Assembly: GCA_016213265.1 (NCBI GenBank)
Contig: JACRBA010000080.1
Location: forward strand, 1-33,372
From: Burkholderiales bacterium
GTDB taxonomy: Bacteria; Pseudomonadota; Gammaproteobacteria; Burkholderiales; Burkholderiaceae_C
Direction: 5' to 3'
Length of the DNA stretch: 33,372 nucleotides
Below, one piece after another: positions 1 to 7,612 of the stretch (position 1 is the first letter of the stretch; every line of letters starts with the position of its first letter). The notes beneath the pieces were generated by a model. The model ran no database searches. It saw only the letters and a list, made by a program, of their open reading frames with translations, and was not told the origin of the DNA. Both the position numbers and the translations under genes were made by a program.

Positions 1-374
1 AGCGCTTCGGCCGCATCGACCAGTCCATCGCCATGGGCGCGCTGTTCACCGCGCACCACCTGGGCTGCAAGGCGATCCTGGCGCTCACCGAATCGGGCTC
101 CACCGCGCTGTGGATGTGCCGGCACAACATCCACGTGCCCATCTACGGCCTGACCAGCCAGGAGCGCTCGCAGTCGCGCATGGCGCTGTACCGCAACGTG
201 CGGCCCATACTCATGCCCAACTACAGCGACCGCGACCAGGCCCTGGCCGCCGCCGAACGTCTGCTCATCGAGCACGGCGTGCTCAAGCCGGGCGACACCT
301 ACGCCATCACCTGCGGCGAACCCATGGGCTACCCCGGCGGCACCAACATGCTCAAGGTATGTCGGGTGGCGTAA
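1..374 (+). CDS. pyk: Pyruvate kinase, C-terminal part (5' end outside window)
   Basis: Pyruvate kinase makes pyruvate and ATP from phosphoenolpyruvate and ADP in the last step of glycolysis, in the cytoplasm. Only about the last 123 codons are present; the reading frame enters at base 3 and ends with TAA. The visible part is the C-terminal allosteric domain: it begins with the helix RIDQSIAMGALFTAHHLG, then the conserved strand AILALTESGSTAL, and ends in the family's GEPMGYPGGTNMLKV segment. This part matches the family closely and looks intact up to the stop. The aldolase gene lies downstream on the same strand, a typical Burkholderiales arrangement, although an opposite-strand gene now separates the two. 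A dense cluster of inverted repeats follows the stop codon. The identity is certain in practice; the catalytic barrel cannot be assessed. Confidence 0.95.
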   Translation, partial: RFGRIDQSIAMGALFTAHHLGCKAILALTESGSTALWMCRHNIHVPIYGLTSQERSQSRMALYRNVRPILMPNYSDRDQALAAAERLLIEHGVLKPGDTYAITCGEPMGYPGGTNMLKVCRVA

Positions 375-382
375 GCCCCCAC

Positions 383-465
383 GCCCCCTTGCCAGGGGGC
401 TGCCCCCCGAGGGGGCTCGCGCAGCGGACCGGCGAAGCCGGATCCGCGCACGCCACCAGGTGGCG
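383..465. repeat. Cluster of four inverted repeats between pyk and the next gene
   Basis: Four inverted repeats follow one another within 83 bases. They are GCCCCCT/AGGGGGC (383-389 and 394-400, 4-nt loop), GCCCCC/GGGGGC (402-407 and 411-416), GCGGACCGGC against GCCGGATCCGC with one bulged base (424-447), and CGCCACC/GGTGGCG (451-457 and 459-465). There is no T-run, so it is not a classic intrinsic terminator, though it probably ends or stabilises the pyk and opposite-strand transcripts. The stacked layout resembles the repetitive extragenic palindromes common between genes of Comamonadaceae. No second copy was seen in this window. Confidence 0.6.
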
Positions 466-496
466 GCGGCGCTTCGCGCGCCGATTCATGCACGCA

Positions 497-1525
497 TCAT
501 GCGGCGCGGGCCAGGTCGATCATGGCGCGCACCTGGGGCGAGGCGTTGTGCACCTCCAGCGCCAGGCCGGGCGTCTGGCGGCCGAAGACGCGGAACAGCT
601 CGTCGGCGAAGCCCTGGCCGATGCGCTCGATGCCGGCGAAATCCAGCTCGGCACGGCGGAATTCGGTGAGGCGCGCGGCCACGCGGCGCGCCTGGGCGCG
701 AGACTCCAGCCCCGCGTCCTCGCGCTGGATCAGCCTGAGCGGCAGGCGCGTGCGGTCGATGCCGTAGCCCGTGCCGTCCAGGCTGGCCGAGCGCATCACC
801 TCGTCGAGCGTGCGTTGGGTGTCCAACGCGATGGCCAGGTAGATCGCGCTGCCCTGCGGCCGCACGGCGCGGCCGGCCTTCCAGCTCATCGGGTCCCATT
901 CGCGGTGCTGGAACGCCACGGCGTTGGCATGCAGGTCGAACACGTCGGCCAGGCGCGAGGTGAAGTACAGGCCGCGGCCGGTGTGGCGCGCCGGGTCGCT
1001 GGTGAGCCGGCCCTTGGCCAGCTCCAGCATCGCCATCGCGGGGTCTTCGATGCCGAAGGCCTCGCGCACCTTGTCGAACAGGCCGCGCCCGTCGTCGCAC
1101 ACCAGCAGCTGCAGGTGGGCCGGCGTCTGGCGCATGGACACGGTGACGCTCTGGCCGCCGCTGTGGTCGATGGCGTTGTTCAGCAGCTCGGTGAAGGCGT
1201 GTTGCGCCATCTCGCGCACATGGCGTGGCAGGGCGAACCAGGGCGCGAAGTCGCGTGACCACGGCAGGTCCTCGTCCAGGCCGGCGAGCGGGTAGCGCAT
1301 CACCACCTGGCGCAGTCGGCCGGGCGTGTGGCGCAGGCGGCGGCCCTGCCGGGTGGCGTCCAGCCAACCCAGCGCCACCAGCTGCTTGAGCAGGGCGCGC
1401 GCCCGGGCCGGCGAGCATCCGAGCCGTTCAGTCAGGGCGCTCGCCAGGTCGTCCGGCCGCTCGACCGCGGTGCGGGTGATCCAGGTGCAGACGTGCGACA
1501 GGTCGATGCGCGAGGGACGGGCCAT
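497..1525 (-). CDS. Winged-helix, GHKL ATPase and STAS-like DUF4325 protein
   Basis: A predicted cytoplasmic signalling or regulatory protein of 342 residues with no membrane segment. Residues 1-70 look like a small helix-turn-helix domain. Residues 105-200 are a GHKL (HATPase_c) ATP-binding fold: N box ELLNN at 113-117, DDGRG at 144-148 and HTGRGLYFTS at 181-190. Residues 275-340 match the STAS-like DUF4325 domain (LDFAGIERIGQGFADELFR). There is no histidine phosphoacceptor domain, so it is not a standard sensor kinase; the ATPase plus STAS-like pairing recalls anti-sigma/anti-anti-sigma partner switching fused in one chain. The start at 1525 was chosen because GGAG lies about 8 nt upstream and the upstream in-frame extension to 1636 is low quality. 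Domain calls are from motifs; the function is unknown. Confidence 0.85.
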   Translation of the reverse strand: MARPSRIDLSHVCTWITRTAVERPDDLASALTERLGCSPARARALLKQLVALGWLDATRQGRRLRHTPGRLRQVVMRYPLAGLDEDLPWSRDFAPWFALPRHVREMAQHAFTELLNNAIDHSGGQSVTVSMRQTPAHLQLLVCDDGRGLFDKVREAFGIEDPAMAMLELAKGRLTSDPARHTGRGLYFTSRLADVFDLHANAVAFQHREWDPMSWKAGRAVRPQGSAIYLAIALDTQRTLDEVMRSASLDGTGYGIDRTRLPLRLIQREDAGLESRAQARRVAARLTEFRRAELDFAGIERIGQGFADELFRVFGRQTPGLALEVHNASPQVRAMIDLARAA

Positions 1526-1833
1526 GGGGACGCTCCAGCCAGACAGTGGCTCAAGCTGCAGTGTTGACCGGCCCGGCGGGCTGGCTTGGCGCAAAAAGCG
1601 CTGGCAACGCGGCGCTTTTCGTGTGGAGATCCCCACCCGCCGGCGCGGTGGGTGGCGCCGGGTGGGGTCGGCACGCCCCCTGCTTGTCGGTCGTCTGCGC
1701 CAGGGGCCGCCGGTAGAATCTGGGCCCAGTTACGGCGCGATTACATCGCCGGCCCGCGCGGCAACCGCGCCCCGGGCCCGGCCCGCCTCGGCGCCGGGGC
1801 CGCTTCACCATCAACCGATCGAGGACCGTCGAC
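1526..1833. other. Divergent intergenic region with two perfect inverted repeats
   Basis: This 308-bp gap separates the minus-strand ATPase gene from fba, and no gene was found in it. It holds two perfect inverted repeats. AAAAGCGC/GCGCTTTT (1594-1601 and 1612-1619, 10-nt loop) is flanked by A and T runs, so it resembles a terminator in both directions. CCCCACCC/GGGTGGGG (1631-1638 and 1660-1667) encloses a competing GGGTGG at 1650-1655, so two alternative hairpins are possible. The fba promoter candidate and its roughly 108-nt leader fill the rest. Confidence 0.6.
1714..1719 (+). promoter_or_regulatory. Candidate -10 element of fba
   Basis: TAGAAT is the best -10 match in the gap upstream of fba. 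No good -35 lies 16-18 bp upstream. Transcription from here would give a leader of about 108 nt that is very GC-rich and probably structured, ending in the ribosome binding site GAGGA (1821-1825) 8 nt before the ATG. Confidence 0.4.
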
Positions 1834-2898
1834 ATGCCTCTCGTTTCCATGCGCCAGCTGCTGGACCACGCCGCCGACAACGGCTACGGGATCCCGGCCT
1901 TCAACGTCAACAACCTGGAGCAGGTGCAGGCCGTCATGAGCGCGGCGCACGAGGTCGGCGCGCCGGTCATCCTGCAGGCCAGCGCGGGCGCCCGCAAGTA
2001 CGCCGGCGAGGCCTTCATCAAGCACCTCATCCAGGCGGCCGTCGAGGCCTACCCGCACATTCCCCTGGTGATGCACCAGGACCACGGCCAGAGCCCGGCG
2101 GTGTGCCAGGGCGCCATGGACCTGGGCTTCGGCTCGGTGATGATGGACGGCTCGCTCGAAGCCGACGGCAAGACCATCGCCAGCTTCGACTACAACGTGC
2201 GCGTCACCCGCGAGGTGGTGGACATGGCCCACAAGCTGGGCGTCACCGTCGAGGGCGAACTCGGCTGCCTGGGCTCGCTGGAGACCATGAAGGGCGACAA
2301 GGAAGACGGCCACGGCACCGACGCCACCATGACGCACGACCAGCTGCTGACCGACCCGGAGCAGGCGGCCGATTTCGTCAAGCAGACGCAGCTGGATGCG
2401 CTGGCCATCGCCATCGGCACCAGCCACGGCGCCTACAAGTTCAGCCGCAAGCCCACCGGGGACATCCTGGCCATCAGCCGCGTGAAGGAGATCCACAAGC
2501 GGATCCCCAACACCCACCTGGTGATGCACGGCTCGTCGTCGGTGCCGCAGGACCTGCTGGCCATCATCAACCAGTACGGCGGCAAGATGAAGGAGACCTA
2601 CGGCGTGCCCGTCGAGGAGATCCAGGAAGCCATCAAGCACGGCGTGCGCAAGATCAACATCGACACCGACATCCGCCTGGCGATGACCGGCGCGGTGCGC
2701 AAGTTCATGGCCGAGAACCCCGACAAGTTCGACATGCGCGAGTGGATGAAGCCCGCCCGCGAGGCCGCGCTGAAGATCTGCAAGCAGCGCTACCTGGAGT
2801 TCGGCTGCGAGGGCCAGGCCGGCAAGATCAAGGCCGTGCCGCTGGCCGAGATGGCCCAGCGCTACGCGTCCGGCGCGCTGGCCCAGGTGGTGCAGTAA
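1834..2898 (+). CDS. fba: Class II fructose-1,6-bisphosphate aldolase (long, Calvin-cycle type subgroup)
   Basis: This zinc-dependent aldolase interconverts fructose-1,6-bisphosphate with dihydroxyacetone phosphate and glyceraldehyde-3-phosphate in glycolysis and gluconeogenesis. The protein has 354 residues, full length for the class IIA subgroup found in proteobacteria (CbbA/FbaA-like). Catalytic and metal residues are visible: D83 and zinc ligand H84 in VMHQDHGQS, the [10 protein letters not shown] loop (141-150), zinc ligand H198 in GTSHGAYK, zinc ligand H232 in MHGSSS, and the phosphate-binding NIDTDIR segment near the C terminus. The ATG is preceded by GAGGA at 8 nt, which fixes the start. 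It follows pyk on the same strand, fits a glycolytic role and ends in a good terminator. No Rubisco or other Calvin-cycle genes are seen here, so the Calvin-type name reflects homology only. Confidence 0.97.
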   Translation: MPLVSMRQLLDHAADNGYGIPAFNVNNLEQVQAVMSAAHEVGAPVILQASAGARKYAGEAFIKHLIQAAVEAYPHIPLVMHQDHGQSPAVCQGAMDLGFGSVMMDGSLEADGKTIASFDYNVRVTREVVDMAHKLGVTVEGELGCLGSLETMKGDKEDGHGTDATMTHDQLLTDPEQAADFVKQTQLDALAIAIGTSHGAYKFSRKPTGDILAISRVKEIHKRIPNTHLVMHGSSSVPQDLLAIINQYGGKMKETYGVPVEEIQEAIKHGVRKINIDTDIRLAMTGAVRKFMAENPDKFDMREWMKPAREAALKICKQRYLEFGCEGQAGKIKAVPLAEMAQRYASGALAQVVQ

Positions 2899-2904
2899 GC
2901 TTCG

Positions 2905-2926
2905 CGCCGCCTGCGCCGAGGCGGCG
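2905..2926 (+). terminator. GC hairpin directly after fba
   Basis: The perfect 8-bp stem CGCCGCCT/AGGCGGCG (2905-2912 and 2919-2926, 6-nt loop) begins 6 nt after the fba stop. It has no T-run. It probably protects the 3' end or works with the following hairpin. Confidence 0.4.
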
Positions 2927-2952
2927 TGCGTCGCCCGGCCCCTCAGGCATCG

Positions 2953-2992
2953 AGGCCCGCGACCCGTCCAGGGCGCGGGCCTTGTCGTTTCT
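2953..2992 (+). terminator. Rho-independent terminator of fba
   Basis: The perfect 9-bp stem AGGCCCGCG/CGCGGGCCT (2953-2961 and 2974-2982) with a 12-nt loop is followed by a T-rich tract, TTGTCGTTTCTT. It lies 55 nt after the fba stop codon and is the clearest intrinsic terminator in the window. It separates fba from the DUF3667 gene. Confidence 0.75.
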
Positions 2993-3010
2993 TCGACAGC
3001 CCGCCGCCCG

Positions 3011-3868
3011 ATGTCCCACGCCGCCCACCCGACCCGCACCGACACCGCCTGCCGCAACTGCGGCACGCCGGCACCGCTGGCCTATTGCCCGGCCTGCGGG
3101 CAGGACACGGCGCCGCACCCGCCCACGCTGTGGGAGTTCCTGCACGAGTTCGTGGGCCACTACGTGGCCTTCGAGGGCAAGCTCTGGCGCACGCTGCGCC
3201 TGCTGGTGGGGCGCCCCGGTGCACTGACCGTCGAGTACCTGGCGGGGCGCAAGGCGCGCTACGTGCTGCCGCTGCGTGTGTACCTGAGCGCGAGCTTCCT
3301 GTTCTTCATTGCACTGAAGCTGGGCGGCGCCACCTTGCAGGCCGGTGCGCCGGTCGTGCTCGGCAGCGGGCCCGTCCAGGGCGAGTTCAGCGCCGCGCAG
3401 CGCCAGGAGCTGCTCGCCGAGATGGGCTGCCCTGCCACGGGCTGCACGGGGTTCCGCGGCCTGGTGGTGTCGGTGGTCGAGGCATCGTCGTCCGAGGTGC
3501 GACGGCGGGAGGTGGGCGCGCGCATGATGGCGGCCGCGCCCTACCTCGTGTTCGCGCTGGTTCCCGTGTACGCCGCCTGGCTGAAGCTGGTGACCTGGCG
3601 TCGCCGCATGCGCTACGGCGAGCACCTGGTGTTCGCGTTTCACCTGCATGCCTTCGCCTTCCTCGCCTTGCTCGTGGGGCTGGCGCCTGGCCCGGCCGCC
3701 TGGGTGCCGCTGGTGGGCATTCCGCTGCACGGCGTGCTGGCGCTGCGCCGCGTGTATGGCGGCGGTTGGTGGGTCACGCTGGCGCGCGCAGGCGTGCTCT
3801 CGCTGCTGCATGGGGCGGTGCTGGTGGTGGGCGCGGGCGCGCTGGCGCTGAAGGCCTTGCGGGGCTGA
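3011..3868 (+). CDS. DUF3667 family membrane protein with zinc ribbon
   Basis: A 285-residue protein of the DUF3667 family; its function is not known. The N terminus has a zinc-ribbon-like motif, C14-x2-C17 and C26-x2-C29 (CRNCGTP and YCPACGQD). The family signature follows: YVAFEGKLWRTLRLLVGRPG and the EYLAGRKARYVLPLRVYL block (residues 50-92). After that come four or so hydrophobic helices (about 92-103, 175-190, 210-235 and 255-280), so it should sit in the inner membrane with the ribbon in the cytoplasm. A stretch of about 75 residues between the first helices is probably a loop outside the membrane. The gene lies alone between the fba terminator and purC. The start codon is in the right place for the ribbon, but no strong ribosome binding site was seen. 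Confidence 0.85.
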   Translation: MSHAAHPTRTDTACRNCGTPAPLAYCPACGQDTAPHPPTLWEFLHEFVGHYVAFEGKLWRTLRLLVGRPGALTVEYLAGRKARYVLPLRVYLSASFLFFIALKLGGATLQAGAPVVLGSGPVQGEFSAAQRQELLAEMGCPATGCTGFRGLVVSVVEASSSEVRRREVGARMMAAAPYLVFALVPVYAAWLKLVTWRRRMRYGEHLVFAFHLHAFAFLALLVGLAPGPAAWVPLVGIPLHGVLALRRVYGGGWWVTLARAGVLSLLHGAVLVVGAGALALKALRG

Positions 3869-3931
3869 GACGGCCCCCTGCCCGTGGGGCGGCACGTACA
3901 CTACAGGGCCCTTGTTTCTCCTGGTGACGCC

Positions 3932-4840
3932 ATGAGCTCGCCCCTGCTGACGTCTTCCCTGCACTCGCTGCCCCTGCTGGCCCGCGGCAAGGTGCGCGAC
4001 AACTACGCCGTCGGTGACGACCGCATCCTCATGGTCGCCAGCGACCGGCTGTCCGCCTTCGACGTGGTGATGGGCGAGCCCATCCCGGGCAAGGGCGAGT
4101 TGCTCACGAAGATGGCGCTGTTCTGGTTCGAGCGCCTGAAGCACGTGGTGCCCAACCACCTCACCGGTGACGCACCGGAATCCGTCGTGGCGCCCGACGA
4201 GGTGGCGCAGGTGCGTGGCCGCTCGATGCTGGTCAAGCGCCTGAAGCCGCTGCCCGTGGAGGCGGTGGTGCGCGGCTACCTGGCCGGCTCGGGCTGGGCC
4301 GAGTACCGGCAGTCGCAGTCGGTGTGTGGCGTGGCGCTGCCGCCGGGGCTGACCAACGCGGCGAAGCTGCCCGAACCCATCTTCACGCCGGCCACCAAGG
4401 CCGAGATGGGCGAGCACGACGAGAACATTCCCTTCGAGCGCATGGCGCAGATGATCGGCCAGCCGCTGGCCGAGCAGGTGCGCCGCGTGGCCATCCGCCT
4501 GTACGAGGAGGCGGCGGCCTTCGCGCTGACCAAGGGCATCATCATCGCCGACACGAAGTTCGAGTTCGGCCTGGACACCGACGGCACGCTGGTGCTGATG
4601 GACGAGGTGCTCACGCCCGATTCCTCGCGCTACTGGCCGGTGGACGGCTGGACCGAGGCGGTGAAGACCGGCGCCAACCCGCCGAGCTATGACAAGCAGT
4701 TCGTGCGCGACTGGCTGGAGCAGGCCCAGGTGGACGGCCGCCCCTGGAACAAGCAGGCGCCCGCGCCGGCGCTGCCGCCCGAGGTGGTGCAGCGCACGGC
4801 CGAGAAGTACCAGGAAGCCTTCCAGCGCCTGGCGGGCTGA
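3932..4840 (+). CDS. purC: Phosphoribosylaminoimidazole-succinocarboxamide (SAICAR) synthase
   Basis: PurC joins aspartate to CAIR using ATP to form SAICAR, a step of de novo purine synthesis in the cytoplasm. The 302-residue protein matches the longer proteobacterial/yeast-type form. It shows the N-terminal ATP-binding strand [11 protein letters not shown], the SAICAR signature [25 protein letters not shown], and the [14 protein letters not shown] block. The ATG at 3932 was chosen over an upstream in-frame ATG at 3884 because homologues begin about a dozen residues before the GKVRD motif. A -10-like TACACT at 3897-3902 would give a leader of about 22 nt. It heads a plus-strand group with the TPR gene; purE and purK follow after an opposite-strand gene. 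The order is common in Burkholderiales. Confidence 0.97.
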   Translation: MSSPLLTSSLHSLPLLARGKVRDNYAVGDDRILMVASDRLSAFDVVMGEPIPGKGELLTKMALFWFERLKHVVPNHLTGDAPESVVAPDEVAQVRGRSMLVKRLKPLPVEAVVRGYLAGSGWAEYRQSQSVCGVALPPGLTNAAKLPEPIFTPATKAEMGEHDENIPFERMAQMIGQPLAEQVRRVAIRLYEEAAAFALTKGIIIADTKFEFGLDTDGTLVLMDEVLTPDSSRYWPVDGWTEAVKTGANPPSYDKQFVRDWLEQAQVDGRPWNKQAPAPALPPEVVQRTAEKYQEAFQRLAG

Positions 4841-4861
4841 GGCCTCGGGGAGCCCGACGCG

Positions 4862-5983
4862 ATGGTTGCTTCCCGCCTGATCGAACGCCTGGACCGTGCG
4901 CTGGTCGATGCCACCGACCCGCTGCAGCGCGAGTACCTGAAGGCCGAGCGAGCCGGCGCGCTGGCGCGCCTGGGCCTGCTGGCCGATGCGCGCTTCGCGT
5001 TGCAGGGGCTGCGCACCCAGAACCAGCGTCACCGTGACGCGCTGCTGTCGGCGTGGATCCACCTGGTGGACGGCCAGATCGAACACTTCGACACCGTGGC
5101 CCGCAGTGCGGCCGACAAGTTCGCCCGCGCGCTGGCCGACGCCGAGGCCGCCGGCGATGCGCCCATGCAGGCGTTGGCCTCCGCCTGGCTGGCCATGACG
5201 GCGTTCAACGCGTCGGACCTGCCCGCGCTGACGCGCCACGTGGGCCGCGCCTTGCGCCTGGCCGAGCCGGAACAGCACGCGGCGCGCGCCCGGGTGGGGT
5301 TGGTGCTGGCCGATGCCTACCGCTTCGCGGGCGACGACGCGGCGTCGCAGACCTGGTACCTGCGCGCCCGCGCACACGCCAGCGCCGAGGGCGACAGCTC
5401 CATGATCAGCGTGCTGCTGTACAACCTGGCCACCCACCGCGCCGGCCACATCGCGCTGGCCGATGCCTTCGGCCGGGCCGATGCCGAGCAGGCGCGCAAG
5501 GCCTTGCTGGAGGTGGAGTCGACCGCGAACTACGACTGGGGCACGGGCGTGGCGTCGCTGTCGGCCATGGTGCCGGTGAACCGGGCGCAGCTGCTGGTGG
5601 CCCTGGCCCGCTACGAGGAGGCCGCGCGCCTGTTCGACGACCACCTGGAGCGCGCCGCGGCCGAAGGCATGTCGCACCGCGCGGCGCGCCTGCTGGCCGA
5701 CCGCGCCTGGTGCCACGTGAAGACCGGCCGGGTGGCGCAGGCGCTGGCCGATGCACGCGCGGCCGAAGCCACCGCCGCCACCCAGCAGGACCCGGACGAC
5801 CGCGCGGCGGCCTTCGCCCGCTTGGCCGCCATCCACCGCCATGGCGGCCGGGATGCTGCGGCCGCCCAACTGCAGGCCCAGGCCGACGAGGCGCTGGCGC
5901 TGCACCACGCAGAGCAGGCCCGGCTGCGCCGCGCGCTCGACGACGCGCTCGCCGCCCTGGACGAGCCGGACGGCGTGGCCTGA
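4862..5983 (+). CDS. Helical-repeat (TPR-like) protein of unknown function
   Basis: A 373-residue soluble, alanine-rich, all-helical protein that begins 21 nt after purC and is probably co-transcribed with it. It has no signal peptide or membrane segment. TPR-like helix pairs are visible, for example ARVGLVLADAYRFAGDDAAS (about 140-160), RAQLLVALARYEEAARLFDD (about 240-260) and RAWCHVKTGRVAQALADARA, so a protein-binding scaffold is likely. The region AMTAFNASDLPALTRHVGRA recalls the TPR signalling regions of some diguanylate cyclases and transcription factors, but no output domain is attached. The position between purC and the CnoX gene seems conserved in related genomes from memory, which I cannot verify here. 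No function can be assigned. Confidence 0.8.
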   Translation: MVASRLIERLDRALVDATDPLQREYLKAERAGALARLGLLADARFALQGLRTQNQRHRDALLSAWIHLVDGQIEHFDTVARSAADKFARALADAEAAGDAPMQALASAWLAMTAFNASDLPALTRHVGRALRLAEPEQHAARARVGLVLADAYRFAGDDAASQTWYLRARAHASAEGDSSMISVLLYNLATHRAGHIALADAFGRADAEQARKALLEVESTANYDWGTGVASLSAMVPVNRAQLLVALARYEEAARLFDDHLERAAAEGMSHRAARLLADRAWCHVKTGRVAQALADARAAEATAATQQDPDDRAAAFARLAAIHRHGGRDAAAAQLQAQADEALALHHAEQARLRRALDDALAALDEPDGVA

Positions 5984-5986
5984 CAC

Positions 5987-6013
5987 CGCGCCGCCCCGCA
6001 GCGGGCGGGCGCG
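5987..6013. terminator. Imperfect hairpin between convergent genes
   Basis: CGCGCC (5987-5992) pairs with GGCGCG (6008-6013). An inner CCC/GGG pairing follows after a small internal loop. It lies between the stop codons of the TPR gene and the cnoX gene, which run towards each other. There is no T-run, so its role as a terminator is inferred from position only. Confidence 0.35.
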
Positions 6014-6023
6014 TCCGATCAGC

Positions 6024-6983
6024 TCAGAACAGGGCCATGCTCAGCTTGCGCCGGTACTGGTCCAGCACCGGGTCGCTGGGCGCGGCGGCGGCCTTGCCGG
6101 TGATCTCCAGCGTGCCCTTGGCGGCGGCGGCTTCCGGCTTGGCCGGGGCCTTGGTCATGAGCTCGAGGATGGCCACGTAGGTCTTGCGCGCCAGCTCGTC
6201 GCTCCATGCCTTGTCGCGCATCACGATCTCCAGCAGCTCGTCCATGGCGGCGGTGAACTCGCCGCGGGCGAACAGCTGTTGGGCCTTGGCGAAGCGCGCG
6301 TCGAAATCGCGCCGGTTGGCGGCGATGGCGGCGTCCAGCTCAGCCACCGGCCGGGCGGCCGGCAGGGCCTCGCAGGCCTTGAGCCAGTGCTCCACGGCGG
6401 CCAGGCGGGTGTCCTGCAGCACCTTGCCCGCCACCGGCTCGAAGGCGGCACGCGCCTGCGCCGTGCGCGCCGGGTCGGTGGCGGCGCCGGACAGCAGCAG
6501 CTTGAGGTAATCGATGCGCGCGTTGTCGTTGGCCGGGTCGATGGCCACGGCCTCCTGCAGCTTGGCCAGCGCCGCGTCCGGGCTGCCGCCCTCGGCCAGC
6601 AGGGCCTCGGCCTCGGCCACCTCGGCGTCGGCCTCCAGGGCGTCCTCGGTGGGCACATGCTTGTCGAGGAAAGCGCGCACCTGGCTTTCCGGCAGGGCGC
6701 CCACGAAACCGTCCACCGGCTGGCCCTGGCTGAACATCACGCAGAAGGGGATGGAGCGCACGCCGAAGGCCTGGCTGAGCTGACCGGCGATCTCGGGCTG
6801 CTCGTCGCTGTTGAGCTTGGCCAGCACGAAGCGGCCGGCGTAGTCGGCCTCGAGCTTTTCCAGCACCGGCCCCAGCGACTTGCACGGCCCGCACCACGGC
6901 GCCCAGATGTCGAGCAGCACGGGTACCTGCATGGAGGCGGCGATGAGCTCGGTCTCGAAGTTCTGAAGGGTGATGTCGATCAT
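6024..6983 (-). CDS. cnoX: Thioredoxin-fold plus TPR chaperedoxin (CnoX/YbbN type)
   Basis: A 319-residue protein with an N-terminal thioredoxin domain (about 1-110) and a C-terminal helical TPR domain (about 115-300), the layout of CnoX (YbbN). CnoX holds unfolded proteins under oxidative stress and passes them to GroEL and DnaK. The active site is a complete WCGPC (C31 and C34) with the cis-proline at P79 in VRSIPF. E. coli CnoX lacks this redox pair, so this version may also reduce or glutathionylate clients, as proposed for other proteobacterial CnoX proteins. The start at 6983 (MIDITLQNFE) fits the family; the in-frame extension to 7085 would overlap purE and is rejected. It is divergent from purE. 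The symbol is by homology. Confidence 0.88.
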   Translation of the reverse strand: MIDITLQNFETELIAASMQVPVLLDIWAPWCGPCKSLGPVLEKLEADYAGRFVLAKLNSDEQPEIAGQLSQAFGVRSIPFCVMFSQGQPVDGFVGALPESQVRAFLDKHVPTEDALEADAEVAEAEALLAEGGSPDAALAKLQEAVAIDPANDNARIDYLKLLLSGAATDPARTAQARAAFEPVAGKVLQDTRLAAVEHWLKACEALPAARPVAELDAAIAANRRDFDARFAKAQQLFARGEFTAAMDELLEIVMRDKAWSDELARKTYVAILELMTKAPAKPEAAAAKGTLEITGKAAAAPSDPVLDQYRRKLSMALF

Positions 6984-7030
6984 GTGTGAACGTGAAGAGG
7001 GGACGAACCGTGCAGAAACAAGGGGCAGCC

Positions 7031-7036
7031 TAAAAT
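7031..7036 (+). promoter_or_regulatory. Candidate -10 of purE
   Basis: TAAAAT lies 15 nt before the purE ATG, in the short gap between divergent cnoX and purE. No convincing -35 is seen. The implied leader is only about 8-9 nt with no Shine-Dalgarno sequence, so the mRNA would be nearly leaderless. Confidence 0.45.
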
Positions 7037-7051
7037 CGTCCTTTTGCCGCG

Positions 7052-7612
7052 ATGGAAACCGCCATGCCCGCCGGGGACACCCCACCGTCCGACTCGACCG
7101 AACTCCCCTTGCCCACGGGGCGCGACACGCCGGTCGTCGGCATCGTCATGGGATCGTCCAGCGACTGGGAGACCCTGCGCGGTGCAGCCCAGATTCTCGC
7201 CGAGTTCGGTGTCGCCCATGAGGCACGGGTGGTGTCTGCCCACCGCATGCCCGACGACATGTTCGCCTACGCGGAAGCGGCCGAAGGCCGGGGCCTGCAG
7301 GCCATCATCGCCGGGGCCGGCGGCGCCGCCCACCTGCCCGGCATGCTGGCCGCGAAGACCGTGGTGCCCGTGCTCGGTGTGCCCGTGGCCAGCCGCCACC
7401 TGAACGGCGTCGACTCGCTGCACTCCATCGTGCAGATGCCCAAGGGCATTCCCGTGGCCACCTTCGCCATCGGCGCGGCGGGTGCGGCCAACGCGGCGCT
7501 GTTCGCGGTGGCCATGCTGGCCCACCACGACCCGCTGCTGCGGGAGCAGTTGCACGCCTTCCGCGCCCGCCAGACCGAGGCGGCGCGCGCCATGAGCGCG
7601 GAGCTCACGTGA
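7052..7612 (+). CDS. purE: N5-carboxyaminoimidazole ribonucleotide mutase
   Basis: PurE moves the carboxyl group of N5-CAIR (made by PurK) to give CAIR, the substrate of PurC. The 186-residue protein is the short class I form that works with PurK. It carries MGSSSDWE (33-40), the substrate-binding SAHR (62-65), and the glycine-rich [11 protein letters not shown] and [15 protein letters not shown] segments. The N terminus before TPVVGIVMG is about 26 residues longer than usual; starting at the second in-frame ATG (7064) is equally possible. The stop codon overlaps the GTG of purK (GTGA), so translation of the pair is coupled. The cnoX gene is divergent upstream. Confidence 0.97.
   Translation: METAMPAGDTPPSDSTELPLPTGRDTPVVGIVMGSSSDWETLRGAAQILAEFGVAHEARVVSAHRMPDDMFAYAEAAEGRGLQAIIAGAGGAAHLPGMLAAKTVVPVLGVPVASRHLNGVDSLHSIVQMPKGIPVATFAIGAAGAANAALFAVAMLAHHDPLLREQLHAFRARQTEAARAMSAELT

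Noticed and set aside
2828..5986. Very long minus-strand reading frame (1052 codons) opposite DUF3667, purC and the TPR gene
   Set aside because: It is the reverse shadow of well-recognised genes in high-GC DNA; its translation is Arg/His/Gln/Val-rich with no family motif.
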